Notes: generated by a model not told the origin, from the letters alone. Shown: positions 37,794-46,971, numbered from the stretch's first letter. The stretch is DNA of 48,838 nt from JAUXFS01 sp050329575 (GCA_050329575.1 JBHJOP010000074.1:1-48838); one strand, 5' to 3'. A program made the numbers and translations.

Positions 37794-38660
37794 ATGAGCG
37801 AGAGGGTTCCCGAGGGTGTTACCGCCGATGACCTGGAGCACGTACAGGCCGTGGTCAGGCGGTCGGGGACGTCGTTCTACTGGGCGATGCGCCTGCTGCC
37901 CGAGGAGAAGCGCCGGGCGATGTTCGCCGTCTACGCCTTCTGCCGCGAGGTCGACGACATCGCCGACGATCCGGGAGAGGTCTCCGCCAAGCTGACCGCC
38001 CTCGGCCGCTGGCGCGACGAAATCGACCGTCTGTATGCGGGCGTTCCGCGCCACCCGATCGCGCGGGCGCTGCTTCGGCCGGTGGCGCGGTTCGTCCTCG
38101 ACCCCGCGGATTTCCGGGCCCTCATCGATGGCATGGCGATGGATGCCGCCGACCGGCTGCGGATCGCCGACATGGAGGAACTGGCCCTCTACTGCGACCG
38201 CGTCGCCTGTGCCGTCGGTCGCCTGTCGAACCGGATCTTCGGGGTCGAGGGGAGCGCCGACCGGCTGCTGGCGGCGGCTCTGGGCCAGGCCCTGCAACTG
38301 ACCAACATTCTCCGCGATCTCGACGAGGACGCCCGGCGCGACCGGCTGTCCCTGCCACTGGATATGCTGCGCGCCCACGGGGTGGCGGTGGTCGGGGCGC
38401 CGAGCCGGGTGCTCGAACAGCCGGCGACGGCCGACGTCTGCGCCCGGCTGGCGGAGATCGCCCGGGACCGGTTCGCCGAGGCGGCCGCGGTCCTCGCCAC
38501 GTGCGACCGGCGCGCCGTGCGGCCGGCGGTGATCATGATGGAGGTCTACCGCCGGACGCTGAGACGACTGATGTCCCGCGGCTGGCGGCACCCGGCCGAA
38601 CCGGTATCGGTGTCGTCGGCCGAGAAGCTGTGGGTCGCCGTCCGACACGGACTCGTCTGA
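37794..38660 (+). CDS. hpnD: Presqualene diphosphate synthase HpnD
   Basis: This 288-residue enzyme joins two farnesyl diphosphates into presqualene diphosphate. It holds SFYWAMRLLPEEKRRAMFAV, the first Asp motif at 54-58 (VDDIAD), GMAMDAADRLRIADMEELAL, YCDRVACAVGRLSNRIFG and the second Asp motif in NILRDLDEDARRDRLSLP. AGGG at 37781-37784 suits the second of two nearby ATGs. The stop is followed at once by hpnE. Confidence 0.93.
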   Translation: MSERVPEGVTADDLEHVQAVVRRSGTSFYWAMRLLPEEKRRAMFAVYAFCREVDDIADDPGEVSAKLTALGRWRDEIDRLYAGVPRHPIARALLRPVARFVLDPADFRALIDGMAMDAADRLRIADMEELALYCDRVACAVGRLSNRIFGVEGSADRLLAAALGQALQLTNILRDLDEDARRDRLSLPLDMLRAHGVAVVGAPSRVLEQPATADVCARLAEIARDRFAEAAAVLATCDRRAVRPAVIMMEVYRRTLRRLMSRGWRHPAEPVSVSSAEKLWVAVRHGLV

Positions 38661-39923
38661 GTGCCGGGCCGGGTGCACGTGATCGGGGCCGGCCTCTCCG
38701 GCCTGTCGGCGGCGGTGCGGCTGGCCTCGGCGGGGTGGCCGGTCCGCGTGTACGAGGCGGCGGGTCACGCCGGTGGGCGCTGTCGATCGTTCTTCGACGC
38801 GGCCCTCGGCCGGCGGATCGACAACGGCAACCATCTCGTTCTCAGCGGCAACGAAAACACCCGGGCCTACCTCGAGGCGATCGGCGCCGGCGCCCGGTTG
38901 CGGGGGCCGGAGCGCGCCGAGTTTCCGTTCGTCGATCTCGAGACGGGCGCGCGGTGGACGGTCCGTCCGGGGGCCGGGCCGCTGCCGTGGTGGATCCTGT
39001 CGCCCTCGCGGCGGGTCCCGGGAAGCCGGCCGTGGGAGTACCTGCGGGTGCTCAGGCTCGCCTTCGCCCGCCGCGAGGCGACCGTCGCCGAGTGCCTCGA
39101 CGGTGGCGGGACGCTGTTCCGCCGGTTCTGGGAACCACTGGCGGTGGCGGCGCTGAACGCCTCCGCGGCCGAGGCGGCGGCGGTCCTGCTGTGGCCGGTG
39201 GTGCGCGAGACCTTCGGTCGCGGCGAGGCCGCCTGCCGGCCGCGAATCGCCGATCCCGGCCTCAGCGAGTGCTTCGTCGATCCGGCCCTGTCGATGCTGG
39301 CGGCGGCCGGGGCGGAGGTGCGGTTCGGCTGCCGGCTGCGAGCAATCGTCTTCGACGACGGTGGTCTCGCCGCGCTCGCCTTCGCCGGCGGCGAGACGGT
39401 GACGCTGGCGGGCGGCGACCGGGTGGTGCTGGCGGTCCCGCCGGGGGTCGCCGCGGCCTTGCTGCCGGGGGTGGAGACGCCCCGCGACAGCCGGGCGATC
39501 GTCAACGGCCACTTCCTGCTCGCCGGCGACCGGCGATGCCCGCCCATTCTCGGGGTGATCGGCGGCCTCTGCCAGTGGGTGTTCGTACGCGGCGACGTTG
39601 CTTCGGTGACGGTGAGTGCCGCCGACGCCCTGGCCGACGAGGAGGGCGAGGCGATCGCCACGCGGATGTGGCGCGACGTGATCGGCGCCCTCGACCTCGG
39701 TGCCGCGCCGCTGCCGCCGTACCGCATCGTCAAGGAAAAGCGTGCCACGTTTGCACAGACGCCCTCCGCGATGGGGCATCGTCCCGGCGTCCGGACGCGG
39801 TGGTCGAACCTGCTGCTGGCCGGCGACTGGACGGATACCGGCCTGCCGGCCACGATCGAAGGCAGCGTGCGATCCGGTCACAAGGCGGCGATGAGCATTC
39901 TCGAAAATGCAACAACTTCTTGA
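38661..39923 (+). CDS. hpnE: Squalene-forming FAD-dependent oxidoreductase HpnE (GTG start)
   Basis: This 420-residue protein starts with GTG right after the hpnD TGA. It has the Rossmann FAD motif VIGAGLSGLSAAVRLASAGW, then GGRCRSFFD, and an RIDNGNHLVLSGN segment typical of HpnE. It reduces hydroxysqualene to squalene. The C-terminal FAD motif reads LLLAGDWTDTGLPATIEGSV. The pathway order hpnC-D-E is the standard one apart from the inserted remnant. Confidence 0.93.
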   Translation: MPGRVHVIGAGLSGLSAAVRLASAGWPVRVYEAAGHAGGRCRSFFDAALGRRIDNGNHLVLSGNENTRAYLEAIGAGARLRGPERAEFPFVDLETGARWTVRPGAGPLPWWILSPSRRVPGSRPWEYLRVLRLAFARREATVAECLDGGGTLFRRFWEPLAVAALNASAAEAAAVLLWPVVRETFGRGEAACRPRIADPGLSECFVDPALSMLAAAGAEVRFGCRLRAIVFDDGGLAALAFAGGETVTLAGGDRVVLAVPPGVAAALLPGVETPRDSRAIVNGHFLLAGDRRCPPILGVIGGLCQWVFVRGDVASVTVSAADALADEEGEAIATRMWRDVIGALDLGAAPLPPYRIVKEKRATFAQTPSAMGHRPGVRTRWSNLLLAGDWTDTGLPATIEGSVRSGHKAAMSILENATTS

Positions 39924-40023
39924 CAAAGCGGTGCTTTCGGGGCGACAAGCGCTGCAATGCGACGGTTGGATGACGGGGCGGTCACGTCCCTTCGTTCCTA
40001 AGCGCCCTCGAGGGGTCGGAGAA

Positions 40024-41982
40024 ATGGGCACGTGGGATTCGAGCGCGGTCGCGCTGCGGCCGGCGGCAGAGCCGGCTGACAGCGAGCTCGACGCGGTGAT
40101 CGCCGAGGCGGCGGGTTGGCTCGCCGAGCGCCGCCGCGACGACGGTCACTGGCTGTTCGAGCTGGAGGCCGACGCCACCATGCCGTCCGAGTACGTCTTC
40201 CTCAACCACTACCTCGGCACCATCGACGACGTCATCGAGAGGAAGATCGCCCGCTACCTGCGACGCATCCAGGGTGCGCACGGCGGCTGGCCGCTCTATC
40301 ACGATGGCGACTTCGATCTCAGCGCCTCGGTCAAGGCCTACTTCGCCCTCAAGCTGGTCGGCGACCGGCCGGACGAACCGCACATGACCCGCGCCAGGGA
40401 GGCGATCCTGGCGCACGGCGGCGCCGCCAAGGCCAGCGTGTTCGCCCGGATCTCGCTGGCGCTGTTCGGTCAAGTGCCGTGGCGGGCGGTACCGTGGATG
40501 CGGCCGGAGGCGATGCTGCTCCCCAAATGGGCGCCGTTTCACATCGACAAGGTGTCCTACTGGTCGCGGACGGTGATGGTGCCGCTGTTCGTGGTCGCGG
40601 CCCGCAAGCCGCGCGCCCGCAATCCGCGCGGCGTCGACGTCCGCGAGCTGTTCGTCGTTCCGCCCGAGCGGCACGAGACCTACCTCAAGAACCCGACCGG
40701 GCGCCGTCTCGGCGATCTCCTTCTGCTCGTTGACCGGATCGGCCGGACCGTGGACCCGCTGTTTCCGAAGGCTCGCGAACGGAAGGCGATCGACAAGGCG
40801 ATGGCGTTCGTGAGGGAGCGGCTGAACGGCGAGGACGGCCTCGGCGGCATCCTGCCGGCGATGGTCTATTCCCTGGTGGCCCTCGATGCGCTCGGCTGTA
40901 CGCACGACGATCCCGACTTCGTCACCGCCCGCCGGGCGGTCGACAAACTGCTCGCGGTGCGCGACGGCGAGATCTACTGCCAGCCCTGCCTGTCTCCGGT
41001 ATGGGACACCGCGCTCGCCCTGCACGCGGTGCTGGAGGCGGGGTTCGGGCCCAGCGATCCCGAGGTCTCCGAGGCCTGCGAGTGGCTCCGCGCCCGGCAG
41101 GTCCTCAATGTCCGTGGCGACTGGGCGGCCAACCGCGGACACGTTCGGCCGGGCGGCTGGGCCTTCCAGTACCGCAACGACCACTACCCCGACGTTGACG
41201 ACACCGCGGTCGTGGTCATGGCGCTCCACCGGGCGGACGCCAATGCCTACCGCGAGGCGATCGCCCGCGGGGCCGAGTGGATCATCGGCATGCAGAGCGC
41301 GAGCGGTGGTTGGGGGGCGTTCGACGCAGACAACGAGCATTACGGACTCAACAACATCCCGTTCGCCGATCACGGTGCGTTGCTCGATCCGCCGACCGCG
41401 GACGTCACCGCCCGCTGCCTCGGCATGTTGGCCCAGCTCGGCTACACCCGCGACAATCCCGTGGTGGCGCGGGCGCTCGCCTTCCTCCAGCGGGAGCAGG
41501 AGGCCGACGGCTCGTGGTTCGGGCGCTGGGGGACGAACTACGTTTACGGGACTTGGTCGGTGCTGGCGGCGCTGAACGCCGTCGGCGAGGATCCGAGCGC
41601 CACCTACGTGCGGCGGGCGGTGGACTGGCTGAAGGCCCGGCAGCGCCCCGACGGTGGCTGGGGCGAGGACTGCGCCAGTTACTGGCCGGAACACCGGGAC
41701 ACGGCCAAGACCAGCACGCCCTCGCAGACCGCCTGGGCGCTACTGGCCCTGATGGCGGCGGGCGAGGTCGACAGCGCAGCGGCCGAGCGCGGCATCGACT
41801 ACCTGCTCGCCGCGCCGAGGGAGGGCGGCAAGTGGCTCGAGGCGCACTACAACGCCGTCGGCTTCCCGCGGGTGTTCTATCTCAGCTATCACGGCTACAG
41901 CGCCTACTTCCCTCTGTGGGCCCTCGCCCGCTACCGCAACCTGCGCCGGGGCAATGCCAGAACCACAGGCTACGGGCTGTAG
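40024..41982 (+). CDS. shc: Squalene-hopene cyclase
   Basis: This 652-residue enzyme (hpnF) cyclises squalene to hopene and hopanol. The catalytic DVDDTA motif is at residues 390-395. Several QW repeats are visible (for example GAHGGWPLY, SASGGWGAFD, QEADGSWFGRWG and RPDGGWGED). It is a peripheral membrane protein. The start at MGTWDSS is chosen from GAGGGG at 40010-40015 and family length; earlier ATGs at 39907 and 39970 overlap or crowd hpnE. hpnG begins at the base after its stop. Confidence 0.95.
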   Translation: MGTWDSSAVALRPAAEPADSELDAVIAEAAGWLAERRRDDGHWLFELEADATMPSEYVFLNHYLGTIDDVIERKIARYLRRIQGAHGGWPLYHDGDFDLSASVKAYFALKLVGDRPDEPHMTRAREAILAHGGAAKASVFARISLALFGQVPWRAVPWMRPEAMLLPKWAPFHIDKVSYWSRTVMVPLFVVAARKPRARNPRGVDVRELFVVPPERHETYLKNPTGRRLGDLLLLVDRIGRTVDPLFPKARERKAIDKAMAFVRERLNGEDGLGGILPAMVYSLVALDALGCTHDDPDFVTARRAVDKLLAVRDGEIYCQPCLSPVWDTALALHAVLEAGFGPSDPEVSEACEWLRARQVLNVRGDWAANRGHVRPGGWAFQYRNDHYPDVDDTAVVVMALHRADANAYREAIARGAEWIIGMQSASGGWGAFDADNEHYGLNNIPFADHGALLDPPTADVTARCLGMLAQLGYTRDNPVVARALAFLQREQEADGSWFGRWGTNYVYGTWSVLAALNAVGEDPSATYVRRAVDWLKARQRPDGGWGEDCASYWPEHRDTAKTSTPSQTAWALLALMAAGEVDSAAAERGIDYLLAAPREGGKWLEAHYNAVGFPRVFYLSYHGYSAYFPLWALARYRNLRRGNARTTGYGL

Positions 41983-42666
41983 GTGGTCCGCCTCGGTATC
42001 GTCACCGGGCTCGCCAGCGAAGTCGGCTGCCTGGGCACGGTCGGCGCCGGCGCGCGGGTGGTCTGCGCGGCCGCCGACCCCGGACGGGCGGACCGGGCGG
42101 TCCGCGACCTGCTCGCCCGAGGTTGCCGCGGCCTGATCAGTTTCGGGATCGCCGGCGGACTGGACCCCGGCGTCGCCGTGGGGACGCCGATCCTCGCCGC
42201 GACGGTGGTCACCCCCGACGGCCGGCGGCTGCCGACCGACGCCGCTTGGCGTGAGCGGGTGCGGACCCGGCTGGCGTCGGACGTGGTGGCGATCGGCGGC
42301 GATCTCGTCGGCAGTGACCACGTCGTCGGGGACGAGGCCGCGAAACGCCGTCTGCGGGAGGCCAGCGGCGCGGCGGCGGTCGACATGGAGAGCCACGTGG
42401 TGGCGTCGGCCGCCGCGGCGTGCGCCGTCCCCTTCGTGGTGATCCGGGTCGTCTCGGACGGCGCCGGCGACGTCATCCCGGCCTGGGTCCCGGCGACGAT
42501 CCGGCCCGACGGACGCCCGGCGACGGCGGCAGTGCTCAGGGGACTGCTCGCCCGGCCGGGCGACCTGCCGAACCTCGTCCGCCTGCGCGCCAATTCCCGC
42601 CGCGCGCTGGTGACGCTACGCCGCGTTGCCGCTCGCGCGGGACCGCTGTTCTGCCTGGATGGCTAG
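41983..42666 (+). CDS. hpnG: Hopanoid phosphorylase/nucleosidase HpnG (GTG start)
   Basis: This 227-residue protein of the purine/uridine phosphorylase superfamily starts MVRLGIVTGLASEVGCLG and contains ISFGIAGGLDPGVAVGTPI and AVDMESHVVA, the fold's substrate-site patterns. HpnG removes adenine from adenosylhopane to give ribosylhopane. The GTG follows the shc stop without a gap and has no good ribosome-binding site, so coupling is likely. Its last 51 bases overlap the end of hpnH on the other strand. Confidence 0.88.
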   Translation: MVRLGIVTGLASEVGCLGTVGAGARVVCAAADPGRADRAVRDLLARGCRGLISFGIAGGLDPGVAVGTPILAATVVTPDGRRLPTDAAWRERVRTRLASDVVAIGGDLVGSDHVVGDEAAKRRLREASGAAAVDMESHVVASAAAACAVPFVVIRVVSDGAGDVIPAWVPATIRPDGRPATAAVLRGLLARPGDLPNLVRLRANSRRALVTLRRVAARAGPLFCLDG

Positions 42667-43755
42667 CGACTTGACCAGCCCGTCGAACACGAAGTCCGCG
42701 GGACGCTGACGGTCGAGCGGGATCTCCGGGGCCATCGGCCCGTCGGTTCTGTGGCCGGTCAAGGCGATCTTGAGGGCCTTCAGCGGATTGGCCACGGTAT
42801 CGTTGACGGCGGTCGCCTCGTAGCCGCAGTGGACCATGCAGTCGGCGCACTTCTCGTAGTTGCCGGTGCCGTAGCGATCCCAGTCGGTCTCCGCCATCAG
42901 CTCCCGGAAGCTCGCCGCGTATCCTTCGCCGAGCAGATAGCAGGGACGCTGCCAGCCGAACACGTTGCGGGTCGGATTGCCCCACGGCGTGCACCGGTAC
43001 GACTGGTTGCCGGCGAGGAAGTCCATGAACAGGCCCGACTGGCTGAACCGCCACCGGCTTCTGCCCTGCCGCTTGAAGATGTCGCGGAACAGCTGCTTGG
43101 TCTTGGTGCGGTTGAGGAAGTGTGCCTGGTCCGGCGCCCGCTCGTAGGCATAGCCGGGCGAGACGGTGATGCCCTCGACGTCGAGTTCGTCGGTGCAGAA
43201 ATCGAAGAAGGCGGCGACCTCGGCGGCGCTCAGCTTGTCGAACAGGGTGCAGTTGACGTTGACCCGGAAGCCGCGGGCGCGGGCCGACCGGATTGCCGCC
43301 ACCGCGCGCGCGAACGTGCCGGGCTGGTCGACGGCGCGATCGTGATGGGGCTCGAGACCGTCGAGATGCACCGAGAACGTCAGGTAGTCGCTGGGAGCGA
43401 ACAGGTGCAGCTTCTTCTCCAGCAGCAGCCCGTTGGTGCACAGGTAGACGAACTTGCGGCGGGCGACGATGCCGGCGACGATGGCGCCGATCTCCTTGTG
43501 CAGCAGCGGCTCGCCGCCCGGGATCGAGACGATCGGGGCGCCGCACTCGTCGACCGCGGCGAGGCAGTCCGCGACCGAGAGGCGCTTGTTGAGGATGTCG
43601 TCCTCGTAGTCGATCTTGCCGCATCCGGGGCAGGCGAGATTGCAGCGGAACAGCGGTTCCAGCATCAGCACCAGCGGATATTTGTCGATGCCGCGCAGCC
43701 GGTTGCGGAGAATGTAGGATCCGACACGGATCTGCTGGATCAGCGGGATGCCCAC
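42616..43755 (-). CDS. hpnH: Radical SAM adenosylhopane synthase HpnH
   Basis: This 379-residue enzyme has the radical SAM cluster motif CNLACPGC with cysteines at 38, 42 and 45. It then shows IPGGEPLLHKEIGAIVAGIV and a C-terminal cysteine cluster (EKCADCMVHCGYEA). It adds the 5'-deoxyadenosyl group to diploptene, the first side-chain step. It is downstream of ispH by 12 bases, on the strand opposite to the other hpn genes. Its 3' end overlaps hpnG. Confidence 0.95.
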   Translation of the reverse strand: MGIPLIQQIRVGSYILRNRLRGIDKYPLVLMLEPLFRCNLACPGCGKIDYEDDILNKRLSVADCLAAVDECGAPIVSIPGGEPLLHKEIGAIVAGIVARRKFVYLCTNGLLLEKKLHLFAPSDYLTFSVHLDGLEPHHDRAVDQPGTFARAVAAIRSARARGFRVNVNCTLFDKLSAAEVAAFFDFCTDELDVEGITVSPGYAYERAPDQAHFLNRTKTKQLFRDIFKRQGRSRWRFSQSGLFMDFLAGNQSYRCTPWGNPTRNVFGWQRPCYLLGEGYAASFRELMAETDWDRYGTGNYEKCADCMVHCGYEATAVNDTVANPLKALKIALTGHRTDGPMAPEIPLDRQRPADFVFDGLVKSLAIQAEQRSRASGNAA

Positions 43756-43767
43756 CGCGCAGCCCTC

Positions 43768-44739
43768 CTAGAGCTCGCCGGCCGCCGACGCCAGCTGGCT
43801 CAGCTCGCGCGGGAGCTTGAACTGGGTGTGCTCCTCGGTGCCCGGCAGTTCCTCGGTGGTCACCTCGCCGAACTCGCCGAGCCGGGTGATCAGTTCCTGA
43901 ACCAGTTCCTCCGGTGCCGAGGCGCCGGCGGTGATGCCGACCGTCCCGACGCCGTCGAGCCAGTGGGGATCGAGCCCGGAGGCGTCGTCGATCAGGTAGC
44001 TGGGCACCCCCATCTCCGCCCCGATCTCCCGCAACCGGTTGGAATTGGAACTGTTGCGGGCACCGACCACGAGCAGCAGGTCGACCTGGGCGGCGAGGTC
44101 ACGGGCCGCCTGCTGGCGGTTCTGGGTCGCATAACAGATATCCTTCACGTCCGGGCCGACGATCGCCGGAAACCGCCGCTGCAGCGCTTCGATCACCTCG
44201 CGGGTATCGTCGACGCTGAGCGTGGTCTGGGTCACGTAGGCGAGGCGGTCGGGATTGCGCGCCTGGACGTGCGCCACGTCCTCCTTCCGCGAGACCAGGT
44301 GGACACCGCCCGGGATGCGGCCCTGGGTGCCCTCGACCTCGGGATGGCCGGCGTGGCCGATGAGGATGACTTCGCGACCCTTGCGGGCGTGGTTCCAACC
44401 CTCCTTGTGGACCTTGGACACCAGCGGGCAGGTGGCGTCGATGACCGGCAGGTTGCGCCGTCGCGCCTCCTTCTCCACCACCGCCGAAACGCCGTGGGCG
44501 CTGAACACGGTGACGGCGCCGTCGGGGATCTCCTCCAGCTCCTCGACGAACATCGCTCCCTTGGCGCGCAACGACTCGACCACGTGCCGATTGTGAACGA
44601 TCTCGTGGCGGACATAGACCGGGGGGCCGTAGAGCTCGAGCGCCCGTTCGACGATCTCGATCGCCCGTTCGACGCCGGCACAGAACCCGCGTGGCCGGGC
44701 CAGTCGGACATGGAGGGACCGGCTCCTGCTCGATGTCAC
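43768..44739 (-). CDS. ispH: 4-hydroxy-3-methylbut-2-enyl diphosphate reductase (GTG start)
   Basis: This 323-residue iron-sulfur enzyme makes IPP and DMAPP in the last step of the MEP pathway. The three cluster cysteines are Cys20 (RGFCAGV), Cys104 (DATCPLV) and Cys202 (DICYATQ). HGVSAVV and GARNSSNSNRL also fit. AGGAGGT lies 8 bases before the GTG on the minus strand. Pairing with hpnH links precursor supply to hopanoid synthesis. Confidence 0.96.
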   Translation of the reverse strand: MTSSRSRSLHVRLARPRGFCAGVERAIEIVERALELYGPPVYVRHEIVHNRHVVESLRAKGAMFVEELEEIPDGAVTVFSAHGVSAVVEKEARRRNLPVIDATCPLVSKVHKEGWNHARKGREVILIGHAGHPEVEGTQGRIPGGVHLVSRKEDVAHVQARNPDRLAYVTQTTLSVDDTREVIEALQRRFPAIVGPDVKDICYATQNRQQAARDLAAQVDLLLVVGARNSSNSNRLREIGAEMGVPSYLIDDASGLDPHWLDGVGTVGITAGASAPEELVQELITRLGEFGEVTTEELPGTEEHTQFKLPRELSQLASAAGEL

Positions 44740-44795
44740 CTGTTGCGACCTCCTGTCTGCGGTTGTCGATCGAAGGCATGAACGACGTCACCATA

Positions 44796-44805
44796 CGAAC
44801 GTTCG
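44796..44805. repeat. Palindrome CGAACGTTCG in the ispH/ROK divergent region
   Basis: This perfect 10-bp palindrome lies 57 bases upstream of the ispH start, in the 280-base divergent gap 44740-45019. It could be an operator, but no flanking promoter is clear. The rest of the gap shows an A/T-richer patch near 44824-44850 and no gene. Confidence 0.25.
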
Positions 44806-45019
44806 CGAGGCAGCGAAAGAGCCGATTAGCCCTTAAACCTATTGAGGATTTCCAGTGTGTTCTCGGTGCACCAGCGTCACCGGTCCTGCCGTCCCCGATG
44901 CCCCACCGGAGCGCGCGACGGCAAGCGCGCGAAGACGCGGTTGCATCGTGGCGGCAGAATGGGCATTGCTGCGGCCCGGCGCGGGGTGATGCCGACCCAA
45001 CCGACCGAGCGAGGAACCG

Positions 45020-46012
45020 ATGACGGTCACCACGGAGAAGAGGCACTGGGTGGGGTTCGATCTCGGCGGCAGCAAGATGCTGGCCGCGGTCTTCGACGAG
45101 ACGTTCAAGCCGATCGCCCGCCAACGCAAGCGAACCAAGGCGCAAGAGGGCGCCGGCGGCGGCCTCAAGCGCATGGTCGCGCTGATCGAGGCGGCTCTCG
45201 CCGATGCCGGGGTCGGAGCGGATCGTCTGGCGGGTATCGGGGTGGGGTGTCCGGGGCCGCTCGACCTCGACAAGGGGGTCGTGCTCGAAATGCCCAACAT
45301 CGGCTGGAAGAAGATGGCGGTGCGGACGGAACTCGAGAAGGCCTTCGGATGTCCGGTGGTCATCGCCAATGACGTCGACGCCGGCGTTTACGGGGAGTAC
45401 CGGTTCGGGGCCGCCCGTGGCGCCCGCTGCGTGGTCGGCGTCTTTCCGGGGACCGGCATCGGCGGCGGCGCCGTCTACGAGGGCGAGATCATCCGCGGCA
45501 ACAAGGGCTCGTGCATGGAGATCGGCCACGTTCCGGTGATCGTCGACGGGCCGCTCTGCGGCTGCGGCCGGCGCGGTTGCCTGGAGGCGATCGCCGGTCG
45601 GCTGGCCATCGCCGCCGCCGCCGCCGCCGCCGCCTACCGCGGCGAGGCGCCCTACCTGCTGGCCCGGGCCGGAACCGATGTCGCCAATATCCGCAGCCGC
45701 GCCCTCAGCGAGGCCGTCGCCGCCGGCGACGCCGCCGTCGAGAGCATCGTCCGCGCGGCCGCGAGGACCATCGGCTGGACGATGGCGGGGGTGGTCAATC
45801 TGCTGGCGCCCGACGTGGTGCTGCTCGGCGGCGGCCTCGTCGAGGACATGCCGACGCTGTTCCGCGACGAGGTCGATGCCGCCGTCAAGGCGCGGGTGAT
45901 GCCGTCCTACGACGGGACCTTCGAGGTGGTCGTGGCCAAACTGGCCGGCGACGCCACGATCACCGGCGCCGCCGCCTGGGCGCAGCGGACGGTCGCCGCC
46001 GCGGCGGCGTAA
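45020..46012 (+). CDS. ROK-family sugar kinase (probable glucokinase)
   Basis: This 330-residue protein has the ATP motif FDLGGSK (residues 13-19), the sugar-site segment IANDVDAGVYGEYRFG with the catalytic Asp, and the ROK signature EIGHVPV followed by CGCGRRGCLEA, which binds zinc. The family also contains transcriptional repressors, but there is no N-terminal helix-turn-helix here, so a kinase is likely. Glucose is the best guess. A run of eight alanines follows the zinc motif. It ends 4 bases from hisI, tail to tail. Confidence 0.88.
   Translation: MTVTTEKRHWVGFDLGGSKMLAAVFDETFKPIARQRKRTKAQEGAGGGLKRMVALIEAALADAGVGADRLAGIGVGCPGPLDLDKGVVLEMPNIGWKKMAVRTELEKAFGCPVVIANDVDAGVYGEYRFGAARGARCVVGVFPGTGIGGGAVYEGEIIRGNKGSCMEIGHVPVIVDGPLCGCGRRGCLEAIAGRLAIAAAAAAAAYRGEAPYLLARAGTDVANIRSRALSEAVAAGDAAVESIVRAAARTIGWTMAGVVNLLAPDVVLLGGGLVEDMPTLFRDEVDAAVKARVMPSYDGTFEVVVAKLAGDATITGAAAWAQRTVAAAAA
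45611..45634 (+). repeat. (GCC)8 microsatellite inside the ROK kinase gene
   Basis: Eight GCC triplets in a row encode eight alanines (RLAIA...AAY) between the zinc motif and the next helix. Changes in copy number would keep the frame, so length variation among strains is plausible. Confidence 0.8.
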
Positions 46013-46016
46013 GCGA

Positions 46017-46520
46017 TCAGAGCCGAGTCGGATTGGGAGCGTCGCCGTAGACGGCGTGCGGATCGAAGGTCTTGTCGGTTTCCTCGAAGCGCAGCGCCTG
46101 CATCGCCTCCGATGCACCGCGGCCGACCGGGATCGAACGATAGAAGCACGACCGGTAGCCGACATGACAGCTGGCGTCGCCCGCCACCTGGACCCGCAGC
46201 CACACGGCGTCCTGATCGTCGTCGATGCGCATCTCGACCACCTTCTGGACGAAGCCGCTGGTCGCTCCCTTGTGCCACAGGCACTGCCGGCTGCGGCTCC
46301 AGTAGAACGCCTCGCCGTGCGCGATGGTCTGCTGCAGCGCCTCGGCGTTCATGTAGGCGTGCATCAACACCTCGCCGGTGGCGGCGTCGGTGGTGACCAC
46401 CGGGATCAGACCGTCGGCGTCGAACTTGGGGGCGAGTTGATCGCCCTCCTCGACCTGTTCGACGCTGACACGGGCGGCGAAACCGCTCTCACGGCCAGGG
46501 GTTGGATCGGACGGCGACAT
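46017..46520 (-). CDS. hisI: Phosphoribosyl-AMP cyclohydrolase
   Basis: This 167-residue enzyme opens the ring of phosphoribosyl-AMP in histidine synthesis. It shows VLMHAYMNAEALQQTIAHGE, AFYWSRSRQCLWHKGATSG, and GDASCHVGYRSCFYR with Cys118 and Cys125. The usual DCDxDA motif reads DDDQDA, so the middle Cys is missing. The N-terminal 25 residues are longer than in short archaeal forms. There is no fused HisE domain. It is transcribed away from rpmF and converges on the ROK gene. Confidence 0.93.
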   Translation of the reverse strand: MSPSDPTPGRESGFAARVSVEQVEEGDQLAPKFDADGLIPVVTTDAATGEVLMHAYMNAEALQQTIAHGEAFYWSRSRQCLWHKGATSGFVQKVVEMRIDDDQDAVWLRVQVAGDASCHVGYRSCFYRSIPVGRGASEAMQALRFEETDKTFDPHAVYGDAPNPTRL

Positions 46521-46706
46521 GACGGACTTCCCGTTTGCTCATCGGTTCGACGGGTCATATGTCACACGACGTCGGCACGGGCAAGGCGGCGGCCGCTTTT
46601 TTCTGGCCGACGGCGGGCACCGGCGCTATAAGGGGCGTCTTTCGCGCCGCGTGGACGGCGGGGCGCGCATTCCCCGATTCGGCGGCGAGGTTGTGAGGGA
46701 GCCGAC

Positions 46707-46883
46707 ATGGCGGTACCGAAAAAGAAGACATCGAAATCCAAGCGCGGAAAGCGTCGGTCGCATGACGGGCTGAAGCGCGCCACCTACGTCGAAGACCAGA
46801 AATCGGGCGAGTTGCGGCGACCGCACCACATCGATCTGGTCACCGGCATGTATCGCGGCCGCCAAGTGTTGGAACCGAAGTAG
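46707..46883 (+). CDS. rpmF: 50S ribosomal protein L32
   Basis: This 58-residue protein reads MAVPKKKTSKSKRGKRRSHD, then GLKRATYVEDQKSGELRRPH and HIDLVTGMYRGRQVLEPK, the alphaproteobacterial L32. It has no zinc cysteines, as expected for this lineage. GAGGGA lies just before the ATG. A TATAAG at 46627-46632 upstream is a possible -10 box, but the -35 is weak. The usual plsX/fabH partners are absent; a hopanoid transporter follows instead. Confidence 0.95.
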   Translation: MAVPKKKTSKSKRGKRRSHDGLKRATYVEDQKSGELRRPHHIDLVTGMYRGRQVLEPK

Positions 46884-46971
46884 CGGCCGCCGCCGGCGCC
46901 CTCCGTCGCCGTCCCCGGCAAGAGGTCGTCCGTCCTTTCCCGACCGGCCGAACGGCGCCGGCGCAGAGCCG

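Noticed and set aside
39920..39950. TTGACA at the hpnE stop as a promoter for shc
   Set aside because: No -10-like box occurs 15-19 bases downstream, and the surrounding gene order suggests one transcript.
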